This document shows, piece by piece, positions 6,727 through 14,572 of a stretch of DNA of 64,000 bases. The notes below the pieces were generated by a model, which had not been told where the DNA came from, did not search any database, and was given only the letters and a program-made list of their open reading frames with translations. This stretch comes from a virus. The stretch is taken from the IMG/VR virus record IMGVR_UViG_3300028569_000031, positions 1 to 64,000 of that record, one strand, 5' to 3'. Each line of letters begins with the position of its first letter. Within the stretch, counting starts at the first letter, position 1. The position numbers were made by a program, and so were the translations under genes.

Positions 6727-6924
6727 TTAGCAGACAAAATCCTGATAACAATCACTAAGTACTGTTTGTAACTCTTTAACGCCAGTAGGCATCTCTTTTA
6801 AAGTAACTACATTTACCTGGCGCCACTCATTTCCTTGAAGGATTTCAAAGTGAACTTGTGTGGACTGACCGTTATACCAGGTAACACGATGAGTTGGAAA
6901 GCATTCGGGAGACCAGGAAAGCAT
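6727..6924 (-). CDS. Hypothetical protein (65 aa)
   Basis: Start taken at the ATG at 6924 (MLSWSPECFPTHRVTWYNGQ); a longer frame from a TTG at 6978 would run into the conserved leader element. Beta-rich N-terminal half with two tryptophans, helical end. No family recognised. Confidence 0.5.
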   Translation of the reverse strand: MLSWSPECFPTHRVTWYNGQSTQVHFEILQGNEWRQVNVVTLKEMPTGVKELQTVLSDCYQDFVC

Positions 6925-6970
6925 ATTACTTTGAAATTGTGCGGTGCTTATCTCCGCTGGAGCCGACAAT

Positions 6971-6994
6971 CGAAGCAAGTTAAATACATAACTT
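6971..6994 (-). promoter_or_regulatory. Leader element copy
   Basis: Minus strand AAGTTATGTATTTAACTT followed by GCTTCG. The stem differs from the copy at 5576 (AAGTTT/AAACTT), but the changes keep the pairing (AAGTTA/TAACTT), while TGTATTT and GCTTCG are unchanged. Positioned about 50 bases before the ATG at 6924. Confidence 0.55.
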
Positions 6995-7043
6995 ACTCAA
7001 TAAAACCAACAAAACATTAAAACGTAGTGTTGGTAATAGCTAA

Positions 7044-7077
7044 GGGAGGCATTACACCTCCCAGACCGTTTAAACGG
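7044..7077 (-). terminator. Hairpins after the 7070-7291 gene
   Basis: A stem GGGAGG (7044-7049) and CCTCCC (7057-7062) with a 7-base loop, and the palindrome CCGTTTAAACGG at 7066-7077 which overlaps the stop codon. The T-run on the minus strand is weak (TTAGCTATT), so it may act as a 3' stability element as well as a terminator. Confidence 0.6.
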
Positions 7078-7291
7078 ATTCAGCTTTAAATAGTTCAGCA
7101 ACTGCTCTCTTTACTCTGGGTCGCGTTGCAAGGTACGCAACACCTGCTATTACAGCAGCAATTGTTGCTTTGGCTACTAAATGTTTTGAATCCATATTGA
7201 ATTCAGCTTGTGAAACTGCTTGTGCGGTGGCTTCTGCTGCTGTTTCTGCAGCAAAGAAAGCGTCTTCTGGATAGATAGTAAACATGTTCAA
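7070..7291 (-). CDS. Small protein with C-terminal membrane helix
   Basis: 73 residues: an alanine-rich amphipathic first half (AAETAAEATAQAVSQAEF), then a hydrophobic segment (KATIAAVIAGVAYLATR) and a basic end. A second ATG two codons in is equally possible. No family recognised. Flanked by hairpins on both sides, so it is a single-gene unit. Confidence 0.6.
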   Translation of the reverse strand: MNMFTIYPEDAFFAAETAAEATAQAVSQAEFNMDSKHLVAKATIAAVIAGVAYLATRPRVKRAVAELFKAESV

Positions 7292-7312
7292 TTAGGTTGA
7301 ATAGGTTTGAAT

Positions 7313-7351
7313 GCAGAAGAGTTCTGCAGAAATCCATCAGTAGTGATGGAT
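7313..7351 (-). terminator. Pair of strong hairpins
   Basis: GCAGAA-GAG-TTCTGC (7313-7327) and ATCCATCA-GTAG-TGATGGAT (7332-7351) lie side by side between the stop at 7363 and the ATG at 7291. The second is the first met by the minus-strand polymerase and is followed by TTTC. Likely terminator for the gene at 7363-7557 or processed leader of the next gene. Confidence 0.55.
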
Positions 7352-7362
7352 AAGTGCAAAAA

Positions 7363-7557
7363 TCAGTTGTACTTCTTATTTATGCAATACAATCCATTTC
7401 CGGTAGGAGATTTGATGACAACCAAATGATGAGTTGATTTGGATGCGCAACTGTTTACTGCTAAATTGTTCAATGTTTTCTGAACTGGTATAGTAAGTAA
7501 CATTCCGGCGCCTATACCTATTGCAATGGCTGCAAAAGAATTTGTTAGTTCGTTCAT
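7363..7557 (-). CDS. Small single-pass membrane protein (64 aa)
   Basis: Start chosen at the ATG at 7557 (MNELTNSFAAIAIGIGAGML), so that the membrane helix lies at the N-terminus; a start at 7605 is possible. The soluble C-terminus contains two cysteines and SPTGNGLYCINKKYN. Not recognised. Confidence 0.5.
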   Translation of the reverse strand: MNELTNSFAAIAIGIGAGMLLTIPVQKTLNNLAVNSCASKSTHHLVVIKSPTGNGLYCINKKYN

Positions 7558-7611
7558 GATTAATAAAAATAAAGTGGATTGGTTTATGCCACTAAAGTGT
7601 GGCAATTGCTG

Positions 7612-7632
7612 AAGGAGGACTTAAACCTCCTT
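7612..7632 (-). terminator. Hairpin after the 7643-7900 gene
   Basis: Seven-base-pair stem AAGGAGG (7612-7618) and CCTCCTT (7626-7632), with GGCA and TGCC able to extend it. It lies just downstream of the stop at 7643. There is no T-run after it on the minus strand, so it may be a 3' stabilising structure more than a terminator. Confidence 0.5.
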
Positions 7633-7642
7633 GCCGGTCTGA

Positions 7643-7900
7643 TTACCAGTCAGCTTCTAGCTCAAGCTGATGCTTAAGCCATTTGATCAGATCCTTGTTA
7701 TTGGAGATGATCTTGTTAGCAACCATAATGAAAGGTTGCATGTTATCTGTACCTAAGTCCAGAAATGCTTCAAAAGCATTTAAGAATTCAAGTCGAAATT
7801 GTTCCAGTTCACGATCAACCAAAGGTCGGTGTTCACTGGAATCTCTGCGTGCCAGGAGTCTTAAATCCTGGAGCATGTTATACACAGCGGTGGTGGACAT
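7643..7900 (-). CDS. Hypothetical protein (85 aa)
   Basis: Start chosen at the ATG at 7900 (MSTTAVYNMLQDLRLLARRD), because the conserved TTCCTTTGCACCA leader box ends 5 bases before it, as for ssb; the upstream in-frame extension translates the leader. Helical throughout, with an acidic C-terminus ending HQLELEADW. No family recognised. Sharing a leader with ssb suggests expression at the same time as ssb. Confidence 0.6.
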   Translation of the reverse strand: MSTTAVYNMLQDLRLLARRDSSEHRPLVDRELEQFRLEFLNAFEAFLDLGTDNMQPFIMVANKIISNNKDLIKWLKHQLELEADW

Positions 7901-7907
7901 AACTGTG

Positions 7908-7984
7908 GTGCAAAGGAATAAACAGCATCCAAGACCAGGCTGTAATTGGCCAAAACGAAGCAGACTTAAATACAAAATTAAGTC
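7908..7984 (-). promoter_or_regulatory. Leader element plus ssb-like leader
   Basis: From upstream to downstream on the minus strand: GACTTAA-TTTTGTAT-TTAAGTC (7963-7984), then TGCTTCG, then the CAGCCTGG / GGATGCTG / ATTCCTTTGCAC block seen before ssb. This copy shows both conserved modules joined, so they probably form one leader. A further degenerate copy of the hairpin element is at 8106-8132. Confidence 0.55.
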
Positions 7985-8417
7985 ATTAAATAAATAAAAT
8001 ATTAAGGTGCAGGAAGATTAATTCTTGTTAGAATTAGATGCAGTTAAGAGAACTGTTTCTAAGGTTGTACTTGAGGTATACCCTTAGAAATAATTACCTA
8101 TTACTGAGTAGTATTAAATACAAAAATAAATTCCTGAATAAATACAAGTCTTATGCAACAAACGACTGTAGTTTAAAACAGGAATAAAGTAAGAAAAAAA
8201 ACACAAATAAAACACAAACAAAACAAAATAATTCATTTTAGTATTCCACAGCTCTTGCCGAAAATTTTTTAACGCGCCACCTTCCATCTGACGGTTTAGG
8301 TGAGAGTGACTGCGGTGGAAGGGATTTGAAGGGAGAATAAGGGTATATGGTGTATAAGTTAAGGTTTGGGGAGTATAACAGGGTATATCTGGGTTGTGAG
8401 GCCCGAAGGCCCCGTAT
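7985..8417. other. Non-coding control region
   Basis: No convincing gene in about 430 bases. It holds a 9-base-pair inverted repeat TTTCTAAGG (8056-8064) and CCTTAGAAA (8082-8090), a degenerate leader element at 8106-8132, a very A-rich stretch at 8160-8245, and a second inverted repeat around CCTTCCA and TGGAAGG at about 8281-8323. It lies near the switch from leftward to rightward transcription, so promoters or operators are likely here. Confidence 0.5.
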
Positions 8418-8576
8418 TTAGAAAGGAATTTCTGGTGAGTATGGTAACGGTGAGGACGGTAACTTTGGTCCGAGGCAGATATGTATCAGTTGGAAGTCTC
8501 CGTTTTCAAAATCATCGTTGTAATAAAAGTAATCGCCATTGATTAATACAATGTCAGCTGCACTGAAGTTAAACAT
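8418..8576 (-). CDS. Small acidic protein (52 aa)
   Basis: MFNFSAADIVLINGDYFYYN opening, acidic and aromatic, with a proline-rich end (LPSSPLPYSPEIPF). It is the most upstream leftward gene and is preceded by two copies of the GC(A/T)GC-type leader element at 8585 and 8636. No family recognised. Confidence 0.55.
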   Translation of the reverse strand: MFNFSAADIVLINGDYFYYNDDFENGDFQLIHICLGPKLPSSPLPYSPEIPF

Positions 8577-8584
8577 GATTTAAA

Positions 8585-8655
8585 CGCAGCAGGTGAACAC
8601 AAATCCTGCTATACCCTACTAACAAAACTATTAAGCGCAGCAAGTAAACACTCAC
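8585..8655 (-). promoter_or_regulatory. Leader element copies before first leftward gene
   Basis: Two diverged copies beginning CGCAGCA on the plus strand (8585 and 8636). The first contains the inverted repeat AGCAGG (8588-8593) and CCTGCT (8605-8610), another sequence-different but pairing-preserving version of the hairpin found at 5576, 6971 and 7956. Confidence 0.4.
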
Positions 8656-8830
8656 AACACAACACCTACCCTACCCAGAACTTCTTTTTTTGTCTCAGCT
8701 CGCTTCCTCTCGCTGTAGTTGTCTGATACCTGCCGGGATTTTTACCCCAAATAACAGTTTTTTAGGCGCCAATAGGGTTACAAGCATATTTATAGAGCTT
8801 AAAATCAGTAATATTGAAGAATTACATAAA

Positions 8831-11134
8831 ATGCCCGTATCACCACAAGATTTTGCTCTATGGGCATCGGTTACAGGTAATAATTACCCTGAAACTGCAA
8901 GTGAACGCATGGCTTTAGCTCCTCACGTACATAATTTTGTACGTAATTTTGGTAAATCAGGGGCAAATAGGGTTCTAGAACAACCTGGATCAAATGCTAT
9001 ATACAATCAACCGGTTTCTGCTCAACATTTAAACGCAAACAGTGTATTTGGTTCTCCAATTACACCAGATAATAATGTTTCTAAAATCGTAGGCACCTAT
9101 GATTCAACACTTACTGGAGAACATACTGCTAATCAAGAAGCAGAACGCATTGAAGATACATCTAAACAATACAATTTAGTACGTAATATCGGTCGTGCAG
9201 CCCTTGGCGCCGGACTTGTTGCGGGTGGAGTTGCCCTTGCAGCTACGCCAGAAGGTAGACAAACAGTTCAGAATGCTGCAACAACAGTTAAACAGGGCGC
9301 TCAAAATATTAGCAACCGTGTTTCTAGTTTCTTAGGGGGATTAGGGGCAGGCCGTGGTATTGATCCAGATACAATACGTAATTCTGGTGATGTAACGCCA
9401 CCAACAACAGCACAACGTTATAACCAAGCTGATGTACCAGTAGCAACACAAGAAATACAACTTGCAAAGAATTCTCCTGTCGGTTCAATGGAACGTGAGC
9501 TTTTAAATATTAAACCAGTTACAGAGAGCGAAGTACTTACATCAAGCCAAACATTTGCACCAAGCCAAACAGGAGACATTGTTGCACAACATCAAAGAAG
9601 AGAAGCAGCAACACGTCTTGCAAATGTTGCCCGTAAATTAAAATCAGGTATGTCGTTCTCTGATATAAAGTATGGCGTAGAAGCTACTGATCCTCCGCTG
9701 CCAAATTTACCAGGACTTGAACAACAAGGTCTGTCAGAACGAATTAGATCTTTATCAAGTGTTGAGCTGCCAGAAACAATGCCAGCGACCACATCACAAC
9801 AAACTTCAGCTCTTAATCCGTCATTAACAGATGAAATAGATTTATTTGTAGCTGGGTTAACAAAAAGTGCAGACCCCTGGACCGGAGAATACACACCAGC
9901 TAGTAAATCTACAGAATCTTTTAATGCTCCTCTTCAAACAATAAAAGGTAAAGTTCCTGACCCTTGGTATGCACGTGGCCCACGTCCAGTACGTAACGCT
10001 TCTTCTGAAGAACTAAATGCTGCAAACCTTGTTGCAGAAGTTTATGCTAAAACCGGCGAACGTATTACACCGGAAAATGCACAGGCTGCTCTTCGTGGTG
10101 GTGAACTATCATCAGCAGTGCAAAAAGCCTTTACTCCAACAGATTATCTTGCAATCGGTTCTCAAACATTTGAACCCGGTCAAGTTCAAACCGGACGCGC
10201 AATGCAAGTAGGAACAGGTGAAATAAGAGGAGCTACTTCAAAAGATTTTCTTGAGCGGTTTACAGAAGAAAACGTAGCCGGTCTAACAAAACAAGGTCGT
10301 CAAAGTGCTTCCCGCGCAACACTTGGAGGTGACTACGTACCTGGGGTAAGCCAAGAAACAGCAGACCCTAATGCAGTAATTTCAACCGCTGGCGGTAGAA
10401 CCATGCGTAATGTAAGTGCATTAGATAAAGAAGCTCTTGCTGAAGGAAGAATTGAGTATGCAGGCTTTACCGGACAAACAACTGACGTAAATCCTGAAAT
10501 AGCAGCAGCTACATATAAATCTGCCACTAACCCTCAAAAGGTTCGCATGTTTAATTCTTTACTTAGTCCACAAAGCTCAAGTCAAGTATTGCATTTAAAA
10601 ACAGAAAGCGGAATAATACCAATGACTACTAATGAATTTAAAAGACGTACTGGCGAACAAGCACATAAAATTTTTGCAGATGTTGTACAACAACACGCAG
10701 CACATCATGGTATTGAAATGCCTAACCCCGATATTATTACAAACTCCGGCCAGGTTATGGAGAATAGGAATCCGGCCTTTATTGATGCTGCTAATAAGCT
10801 TATAAATACAAAAGGTATAAGTGAATCAGTATACCCAATGATGGCGGCAAAATTCAATGATGTTCTACAGCAATCAGGTATTAATTTAACTGCAGCTAAT
10901 GACCCAGAGCTATCTCATGGTGCATTGAATACTTTAATGGGTGTCGCACGAAACACTTCTACAGCCCAAATAGGACTTGAAAATTTTGGTAAACTTGCCG
11001 GACGTTCTCGTTCCAGGGGTATTATTAGATCAGACACCAGTCAAGTTCCAGTATCACTTCCAGGGCCATCAGCTGAATCAGTTTCACAGGCCATGAAAGG
11101 ACTTGGATTAGGTACTAAACTTAACCCGTATTAA
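8831..11134 (+). CDS. Large virion-type protein, first gene of structural block
   Basis: 767 residues from the ATG at 8831 (MPVSPQDFALWASVTGNNYP); the frame is open 47 codons further upstream, but that stretch has a leader-like, non-protein-like composition. A hydrophobic glycine/alanine segment lies near residue 120 (AALGAGLVAGGVALAA). The remainder is polar, glutamine-, threonine- and proline-rich, with a conserved-looking C-terminus (SVSQAMKGLGLGTKLNPY). No enzyme motif. Position at the head of the assembly genes and composition suggest an internal virion or ejection protein; this is an inference. Confidence 0.65.
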   Translation: MPVSPQDFALWASVTGNNYPETASERMALAPHVHNFVRNFGKSGANRVLEQPGSNAIYNQPVSAQHLNANSVFGSPITPDNNVSKIVGTYDSTLTGEHTANQEAERIEDTSKQYNLVRNIGRAALGAGLVAGGVALAATPEGRQTVQNAATTVKQGAQNISNRVSSFLGGLGAGRGIDPDTIRNSGDVTPPTTAQRYNQADVPVATQEIQLAKNSPVGSMERELLNIKPVTESEVLTSSQTFAPSQTGDIVAQHQRREAATRLANVARKLKSGMSFSDIKYGVEATDPPLPNLPGLEQQGLSERIRSLSSVELPETMPATTSQQTSALNPSLTDEIDLFVAGLTKSADPWTGEYTPASKSTESFNAPLQTIKGKVPDPWYARGPRPVRNASSEELNAANLVAEVYAKTGERITPENAQAALRGGELSSAVQKAFTPTDYLAIGSQTFEPGQVQTGRAMQVGTGEIRGATSKDFLERFTEENVAGLTKQGRQSASRATLGGDYVPGVSQETADPNAVISTAGGRTMRNVSALDKEALAEGRIEYAGFTGQTTDVNPEIAAATYKSATNPQKVRMFNSLLSPQSSSQVLHLKTESGIIPMTTNEFKRRTGEQAHKIFADVVQQHAAHHGIEMPNPDIITNSGQVMENRNPAFIDAANKLINTKGISESVYPMMAAKFNDVLQQSGINLTAANDPELSHGALNTLMGVARNTSTAQIGLENFGKLAGRSRSRGIIRSDTSQVPVSLPGPSAESVSQAMKGLGLGTKLNPY

Positions 11135-11163
11135 GCTAGAATAAGGAAAAATTAGGACTCAAC

Positions 11164-11619
11164 ATGACTTTCCTAGAACCAATTCTTATCCCAGGCTGCT
11201 TTCTCCTAATTGGTGCAGGCATTACATATGCGGTTTCTAAACTCAATAAAATTAAAACCGTTTCTTATCTTCTTAAGTACGGCCCTATAATCAAAAAAAC
11301 ATACGACGTTATAGATCCAATTCTAGATAAAAACTTGTCTAGGTGGTATGGATCGGATATTGACAAGGCAATAGGTCTGACAATAGAAGCAGTTGCTGAT
11401 GGAGAATTAACAGATAAAGAAGTTAAAAAACTCTCAATTATTATTGCTGAGCGTTGGTTACCACAAAAAGCTGCTGATAAAGTTCGTCACTATTCTAAAT
11501 CTTTATATGAAGTACCCCAAGTACTGGCGGCTAAACAAATTACTGAAGTAGTTAACGGAATAACTTCTAAATCATCTGGACTTGATTACGCACGTAAACT
11601 TCTTTCATCATTTTCATAA
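11164..11619 (+). CDS. Membrane-anchored virion-associated protein
   Basis: 151 residues. N-terminal membrane segment (PILIPGCFLLIGAGITYAVS), then a helical domain with a TerB-like feel (DKAIGLTIEAVADGELTDKEVKKLSIIIAERW). The function is unknown; a membrane anchor in this position could serve DNA ejection. The stop overlaps the next ATG as TAATG. Confidence 0.55.
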   Translation: MTFLEPILIPGCFLLIGAGITYAVSKLNKIKTVSYLLKYGPIIKKTYDVIDPILDKNLSRWYGSDIDKAIGLTIEAVADGELTDKEVKKLSIIIAERWLPQKAADKVRHYSKSLYEVPQVLAAKQITEVVNGITSKSSGLDYARKLLSSFS

Positions 11620-11828
11620 TGACTAAGGATAAAAATTGGATTCAAGGAGCGATTAAACAACCTGGCGCCTTCACAAAAAAAGCTGAAGAACGTGGTGTAT
11701 CTGTTAAGGAATTAGCCGCTAAAGTAACAGCAAATCCAGATGAATATGACAAGACGACAGTCAAGCAAGCTAACCTAGCAAAAACTTTAAGTAAATTACG
11801 TAAACACAGACAAGCTAAAAACAAATAA
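11619..11828 (+). CDS. Small basic conserved phage protein
   Basis: 69 residues, strongly basic, starting KNWIQGAIKQPGAFTKKAEE and ending KQANLAKTLSKLRK. I recognise the pattern of an 'I..PGA..KKA' opening and a 'QANLAKTL..L' ending from a family of small proteins in phages and large viruses, thought to be DNA- or virion-associated. Coupled to the upstream gene by TAATG. Charge and location fit a minor capsid or DNA-binding role. Confidence 0.65.
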   Translation: MTKDKNWIQGAIKQPGAFTKKAEERGVSVKELAAKVTANPDEYDKTTVKQANLAKTLSKLRKHRQAKNK

Positions 11829-11832
11829 TAAA

Positions 11833-12291
11833 ATGCAAGCTCCATACAGCCAAGATTACACAGGCCCCGCAGATCAAGCTAGGAGAGCAGGTAAATCTCC
11901 TGATGTAGGAATTTTAGGTCCAAACCCAAAATCTGCATCGGATCCGAATTCATTTAAAAATGAATTTATTTCTAGGTATAAATTAAATCCTGATAGCAAG
12001 ACTTTTTATTCACAGGGTATCTTCCCTGGAAAAACTGCGGACTTATCACAACAGAAATATGACGAAGCGGATGGGGCTCCTTATTTTGCTAATCCTAATG
12101 ATCAAACATTAGCTAACGATTTTGTATCTAAGTATTCAACCGGGATTTCCAGGGGTTTAATTGAAGAAGATCGTGCAATAACTGCCTCTTCTGTAGATCA
12201 ATTTAGAACTAAAAAGCCAATGGAAGACTTGAGGGATAGTAATGTAGTATCAGGTAAATTCCCAGGGGCAGGGGGAGTTGCAACTACATGA
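11833..12291 (+). CDS. Hypothetical virion-region protein (152 aa)
   Basis: Polar protein starting MQAPYSQDYTGPADQARRAG, with asparagine- and proline-rich sequence and no membrane segment. No family recognised. It overlaps the next gene by 4 bases (ATGA), and its place among glycine-rich structural genes suggests a minor virion component. Confidence 0.55.
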   Translation: MQAPYSQDYTGPADQARRAGKSPDVGILGPNPKSASDPNSFKNEFISRYKLNPDSKTFYSQGIFPGKTADLSQQKYDEADGAPYFANPNDQTLANDFVSKYSTGISRGLIEEDRAITASSVDQFRTKKPMEDLRDSNVVSGKFPGAGGVATT

Positions 12292-12821
12292 ATTACTCAG
12301 AACCAATCCGCTTAGCTGGAACAGCATTACAAAATTTTTTTAGTGACCCAAACACTATCAAAGGAATAGGTAAGCGTGTGCTTGCTGAAACCGCTATTAA
12401 CACCGCTGCTCAACAAGTTGTACCGCGTTTAATGGGTAAGCGTCCAGAATATAATATTCCTCAATCACTTCTTAACACTGGAGTGCAAGCAGCAATAGCA
12501 ACGCCGTTAGCTGGAGGAATGCAAACACTCGGCGTTCCAGAATGGGCAGCTCAAACCGGTAGTCAGATGGTAGCTTCACCTGCAGCTTATGCAATTACAA
12601 ATGCAATTATTCCCGAAACACATAATCAAGAACATAGTAATTCTCACGAATTAATGCAAATGCAACAAATGCATGCAGAGTTAGAACAACAAAGATATAG
12701 TAATGAAATTAATTTAGCATTAGCTAAAAATTACCGTGCACCTACTGAAATTGTACACAGAAATCCAAGTGCAGACTTACAAACTGCTTACAATATCATG
12801 ACACCTAACGTTTCTTACTAA
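12288..12821 (+). CDS. Hypothetical virion-region protein (177 aa)
   Basis: Alanine- and glutamine-rich protein. Residues 40-105 are weakly hydrophobic (LLNTGVQAAIATPLAGGMQ, MVASPAAYAITNAII), followed by a methionine/glutamine-rich helix (LMQMQQMHAELEQQR). No known family. Could be a small membrane-active ejection protein. Confidence 0.55.
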   Translation: MNYSEPIRLAGTALQNFFSDPNTIKGIGKRVLAETAINTAAQQVVPRLMGKRPEYNIPQSLLNTGVQAAIATPLAGGMQTLGVPEWAAQTGSQMVASPAAYAITNAIIPETHNQEHSNSHELMQMQQMHAELEQQRYSNEINLALAKNYRAPTEIVHRNPSADLQTAYNIMTPNVSY

Positions 12822-12825
12822 GGTA

Positions 12826-13950
12826 ATGAATCTTGATCCTAATAAGAATTATCTAACAAACAGTCTTGCAAATATTCAACAGTTTGTAAACTCTGCTGCT
12901 GATGAGTTACGTCATATTGTTTATAAAAGTAAATACGGATATGGATCTGCTTCTGGCCCAGCAGTAAAAAATGTAGCTGAATTAAGAACAGCACCAGAAG
13001 CTTTTGTAGCTTCTGCGGTTGGCGATGTTCTTACAGATCAGTCCCGCAAAGAAATTTGGAAATATACAAATATTCCAAGGATGGCTGGTGAAATTGGTAA
13101 AGCAGTTTCAGCTGCTGCTGGAATGGATCCTGTCACAGGAGCGGTTCTTACAATAGGAGCACCTGCCGTTTTACTTGGACTGAGTGGACGCACAGGACCT
13201 CTTTCTCAAGGTATGCGTCCCAAAGGATATAAAGCCGTTGCACCTGCTTCAAAAGAAAAAGATCCTACAGGTAGAACTCCACAATCAATACCGTTGGAAA
13301 TAGCTTTACGATATGGCTTAGGGCAAACCAGTCAAATCCTTCCTTATCAAGAATTTAAAAAAGAACGTCCAGATGTAGCACCTTCTACATATACTCAATA
13401 TCGTCGATACGAACATTCAAAACCGGAGCCAGGTAAGTTAATTGGTATTGATCCAGAAGGTCAATCTTTTACTACTATTGGAGGATTGGTTCGCGGTAGT
13501 GCAAAAGGATTGAATGATCCTGAAATTAGACTTAAAGGAATGCCTGTTACTTTAAGTGGAGCTCTTGGTACAGCAGCCGGACTTGGCGCTGCTTCTGCAG
13601 CTTATGCTGCCTTACCAATTAAAACAAGATATGCACGTTCTTCTATAGATTTATCTAGATCAGGTCCAACAACAAATCCAATTACAGGACAAGTACAGAC
13701 TGGCGCGGCACGTACATATTCACCTTCTTCTCTTACAACAGCCGGAATTGCGGCTATTGGTTTAGGAACCGCTGTTGCAGTCGGAGCAGCAACAAAAAAA
13801 GTACTTCAGAAAGCAGCAGACAATAGGATTAAAAAAGATAATCCTGTAGAATATTTAAAGCAAAGGCATGGTTCTCTTGAACAAGCAAGTATTGCTTTAG
13901 GTTTACCACAAGCTCAGAGTTGGCAACAACTCACACCCTACGTAAAATAA
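12826..13950 (+). CDS. Virion-region protein with hydrophobic patches (374 aa)
   Basis: Contains three hydrophobic alanine/glycine-rich segments: PVTGAVLTIGAPAVLLGLSG near residue 105, GALGTAAGLGAASAAYAAL near 250 and GIAAIGLGTAVAVGAATKK near 310. The last precedes a basic C-terminal region ending LGLPQAQSWQQLTPYVK. Glycine/alanine zippers of this type are seen in phage ejection and pore-forming proteins. No family recognised. Confidence 0.6.
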   Translation: MNLDPNKNYLTNSLANIQQFVNSAADELRHIVYKSKYGYGSASGPAVKNVAELRTAPEAFVASAVGDVLTDQSRKEIWKYTNIPRMAGEIGKAVSAAAGMDPVTGAVLTIGAPAVLLGLSGRTGPLSQGMRPKGYKAVAPASKEKDPTGRTPQSIPLEIALRYGLGQTSQILPYQEFKKERPDVAPSTYTQYRRYEHSKPEPGKLIGIDPEGQSFTTIGGLVRGSAKGLNDPEIRLKGMPVTLSGALGTAAGLGAASAAYAALPIKTRYARSSIDLSRSGPTTNPITGQVQTGAARTYSPSSLTTAGIAAIGLGTAVAVGAATKKVLQKAADNRIKKDNPVEYLKQRHGSLEQASIALGLPQAQSWQQLTPYVK

Positions 13951-13953
13951 ATC

Positions 13954-14511
13954 ATGGCTTACGGTTTTAATTTAGGTACAAGCGGAAGTTTTAACACTGA
14001 AAATAATTTAGACCCTAACAAGTCTTTCTATGGTGATTATAAAGATCCACGCGGCTCTATGAGTGCGCAGGATCAAAATGTAATGGATAATTGGATTATT
14101 CCAAAATACAATCAAAGCGATTACGAACAGGAACCTATAAATTGGAATAAATTTGAAGTAGCTGAACCTAGAAAACGTTTTGCCGGAGAAGTGTGGGATG
14201 TACTAAATAAAGAACAAAACAGAAATCGCTATAGTGGTCAGTTAAATGAACCAAGAGGGGCTTATGGTGGTCAACCTTCTACAGGCGGTTCTGGACAAAT
14301 CTTAGATAACCTTGGTGTTGTTTATCCACAAACATATAGCCCTATTGTTATACCAGGACAACAGGGCAGTTCAGGAGGAGCTGGCGTTGGTGGTGATATT
14401 GGAGCTCTAGCTGGTATGGGTATAGGTGCCTTGATAGGCGGTCCAGCTGGTGCAGCATTTGGAAGCCAGATTGGTCAAAAAGCCGGTAACGTTGCAGGCA
14501 GCTTCTTTTAA
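13954..14511 (+). CDS. Glycine-zipper virion protein (185 aa)
   Basis: Polar N-terminal two thirds rich in asparagine, tyrosine and proline. The C-terminus is a textbook glycine zipper (IGALAGMGIGALIGGPAGAA, then FGSQIGQKAGNVAG). Glycine zippers insert into membranes, and in phages they are usual in DNA-ejection or holin-like proteins. Spaced 3 bases from the upstream gene. Confidence 0.6.
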   Translation: MAYGFNLGTSGSFNTENNLDPNKSFYGDYKDPRGSMSAQDQNVMDNWIIPKYNQSDYEQEPINWNKFEVAEPRKRFAGEVWDVLNKEQNRNRYSGQLNEPRGAYGGQPSTGGSGQILDNLGVVYPQTYSPIVIPGQQGSSGGAGVGGDIGALAGMGIGALIGGPAGAAFGSQIGQKAGNVAGSFF

Positions 14512-14572
14512 TAATATTCTTAATAATTTAAAAATTACCTAATTTAAAATAGTAATCAAAAGGATTTAGATT

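Noticed and set aside
9592-9894. Minus-strand frame of 100 codons
   Set aside because: Antisense within the large virion gene, no coupling or start signal.
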